Assembly (NCBI GenBank): GCA_947631215.1
Contig: CANRKN010000107.1
Location: 1 to 6,888 of the forward strand
Length of the DNA: 6,888 nucleotides
Source: an uncultured Oscillospiraceae bacterium
GTDB taxonomy: Bacteria; Bacillota_A; Clostridia; Oscillospirales; Oscillospiraceae
Direction of reading: 5' to 3'
Below the pieces are notes generated by a model. It saw only the letters and a list, made by a program, of their open reading frames with translations, was not told where the DNA came from and did not search any database. Below are positions 5,859 through 6,888 of this stretch, piece after piece (the stretch's first letter is position 1; every line of letters starts with the position of its first letter). Position numbers and translations under genes: made by a program.

Positions 5859-6888
5859 GCTCTTTCCCCTCCCCCCGATAGATGTCGGCAATCAACCGCT
5901 TCGCGCTGGAAAAACGGTAGTCCAGGTACCGCTCGCCAATCCAGACGTCATTGTCGTAGTCATCCCGCTTACAGAGCTTTGCCCGGCTGCGACCCTTGAT
6001 CTCGATCTCCCGGTTTATGAGAATCTCATCTGCCGCGTCCAGGCTGCCGGTGAGAACAGCCTCTTTGAATGCCAAAAGGAACCACCGCAGACGGTAATTC
6101 ACAATGTGGAGGCTGGCGAGGACTGCATCCACATCGACGGACAGCATATACCCCCTATTTGTTTCTATGTACTCCCATTCATCTGCTGCATCCGCGTTTT
6201 CCCCGCTTGAGAGCACATAGTTATACCGCACCCGCGCTGCATAGACCAGCCTGTTGAAATCGCTGGCCAGCTTCATCATGTGTCCCATCTCTGCGGGGAC
6301 CTCCTCATGCAGGGCCTCACAAAGCGCCTCAAAAGAGTCATACTCTTCTACATCGACGTTATGCTCCAGCATATAGCAGAGCAATGTCCCCTGGGTATGG
6401 CTTTCGATCTTCTCACGGAGAAAGGCTGCCTCTCCCTCGGTGAGCCGTGTCGATAGGTCCTCGCGCCAATCGGTGTAATAATCATCCGGAACGGAGAAGA
6501 AATGGAGCGCCGCATCCCTTCCTGCGTCAAAGTCATCCCGCTCATCAGAGGAACCATCGCCACCTCGGCTGCTCATGCGGATGGTTCTGTCCTGTGTTTG
6601 GACGAATTGAGATGCCCGGATGAGGTCCGGTATGGACAATCCACTCTGGGTGCAGATGCCATAGGAGCATATGCCGTTCCAGTAAATACTGGAGGGCCGC
6701 CTCACGACCCAGCCTCTCGGAAGCACACGCTGGCCAATGATGCCCGTGTCCCCCGGACAATGCTGCATAAGGAGAAGCCCACACCGCCTCTCCTCCTCAT
6801 CGATCCTTCTTAGAATGCCCCCATATTCTGACCCATATCGGCCTTCTGCCGCCTCTTTCAGAACATAGGGAACAATGAGGAAATACTT
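5851..6888 (-). CDS. DUF6361 family protein, N-terminus beyond the right edge
   Basis: The minus-strand frame is open from the right edge to the TAA at 5853-5851, giving 345 visible residues. The ATG at 6768 is internal: the upstream 40 codons (starting KYFLIVPYVLKEA) read as genuine protein and fit the family. Features I associate with DUF6361 are the RAKYFLIVPY-type opening, a GDTGIIGQ turn followed by RRPSSIYWNG (about visible residues 46-72), and a C-terminal GERYLDYRFSSAKRLIADI segment. Family members are about 400 residues as I recall, so roughly 40-70 residues are missing. The function is unknown and I see no catalytic motif. The protein is mostly helical-looking, soluble and rich in acidic residues in the middle (for example SSDERDDFDAGRD). 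DUF6361 genes commonly sit beside PLD and helicase genes in defence islands, which matches this operon. It may act as a sensor, adaptor or scaffold; that is inference. Confidence 0.82.
   Translation of the reverse strand, partial: KYFLIVPYVLKEAAEGRYGSEYGGILRRIDEEERRCGLLLMQHCPGDTGIIGQRVLPRGWVVRRPSSIYWNGICSYGICTQSGLSIPDLIRASQFVQTQDRTIRMSSRGGDGSSDERDDFDAGRDAALHFFSVPDDYYTDWREDLSTRLTEGEAAFLREKIESHTQGTLLCYMLEHNVDVEEYDSFEALCEALHEEVPAEMGHMMKLASDFNRLVYAARVRYNYVLSSGENADAADEWEYIETNRGYMLSVDVDAVLASLHIVNYRLRWFLLAFKEAVLTGSLDAADEILINREIEIKGRSRAKLCKRDDYDNDVWIGERYLDYRFSSAKRLIADIYRGEGKERA
5866..5872 (-). promoter_or_regulatory. ribosome binding site deciding the GTG start of the PLD gene
   Basis: GGAGGGG on the minus strand, within a longer G-rich run from 5876, lies 7 bases before GTG at 5858. 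It lies inside the last codons of the DUF6361 gene (R-G-E-G-K-E-R-A). The overlap of start and stop regions suggests translational coupling and roughly matched output of the two proteins. Confidence 0.6.

Noticed and set aside
5851..6768. Taking the ATG at 6768 as the true start of the DUF6361 gene.
   Set aside because: The frame continues without a stop to the right edge, and those 40 codons read like the family's conserved N-terminal part, so the gene is cut by the window instead.

Overview
The window looks like the edge of a mobile accessory region in a Bacillota genome, probably a Clostridia-type gut anaerobe. The main pointer is a fragment at 436-744 that resembles the N-terminus of the VirB6/TrbL-like conjugation membrane protein (CD1112 family) carried by Tn916/CTn-type integrative conjugative elements. 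The strong G-rich ribosome binding sites fit Bacillota as well. This assignment rests on recognition by eye; no database search was run.

Layout. Positions 1-414 are AT-rich and essentially non-coding. They hold several inverted repeats, two terminator-like hairpins (88-119 and 266-300), a possible start of a minus-strand gene running off the left edge, and a stem-loop (387-430) that would cover the ribosome binding site of the next gene. Positions 436-744 (+) are the truncated VirB6-like fragment. Positions 765-6888 are filled by one tightly packed minus-strand operon. In transcription order it encodes a DUF6361 family protein (5851-6888, N-terminus off the right edge), a PLD-superfamily nuclease-like protein (4023-5858) and a 1077-residue SF2 helicase (765-3998). 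The first two genes overlap by 8 bases and the next gap is 24 bases.

How the genes may work together. Two enzymes that look active, a helicase/translocase and a PLD-type phosphodiesterase, are co-translated with a conserved protein of unknown function. All three sit against a broken conjugation gene. This is the typical make-up of an anti-phage or anti-plasmid defence module carried as cargo. From memory, the helicase plus PLD plus third-protein composition resembles the three-gene Azaca (ZacABC) system, and is more loosely like DISARM, Mokosh or Dpd. The exact system name is a hypothesis. The operon promoter and possibly further genes lie beyond the right edge.
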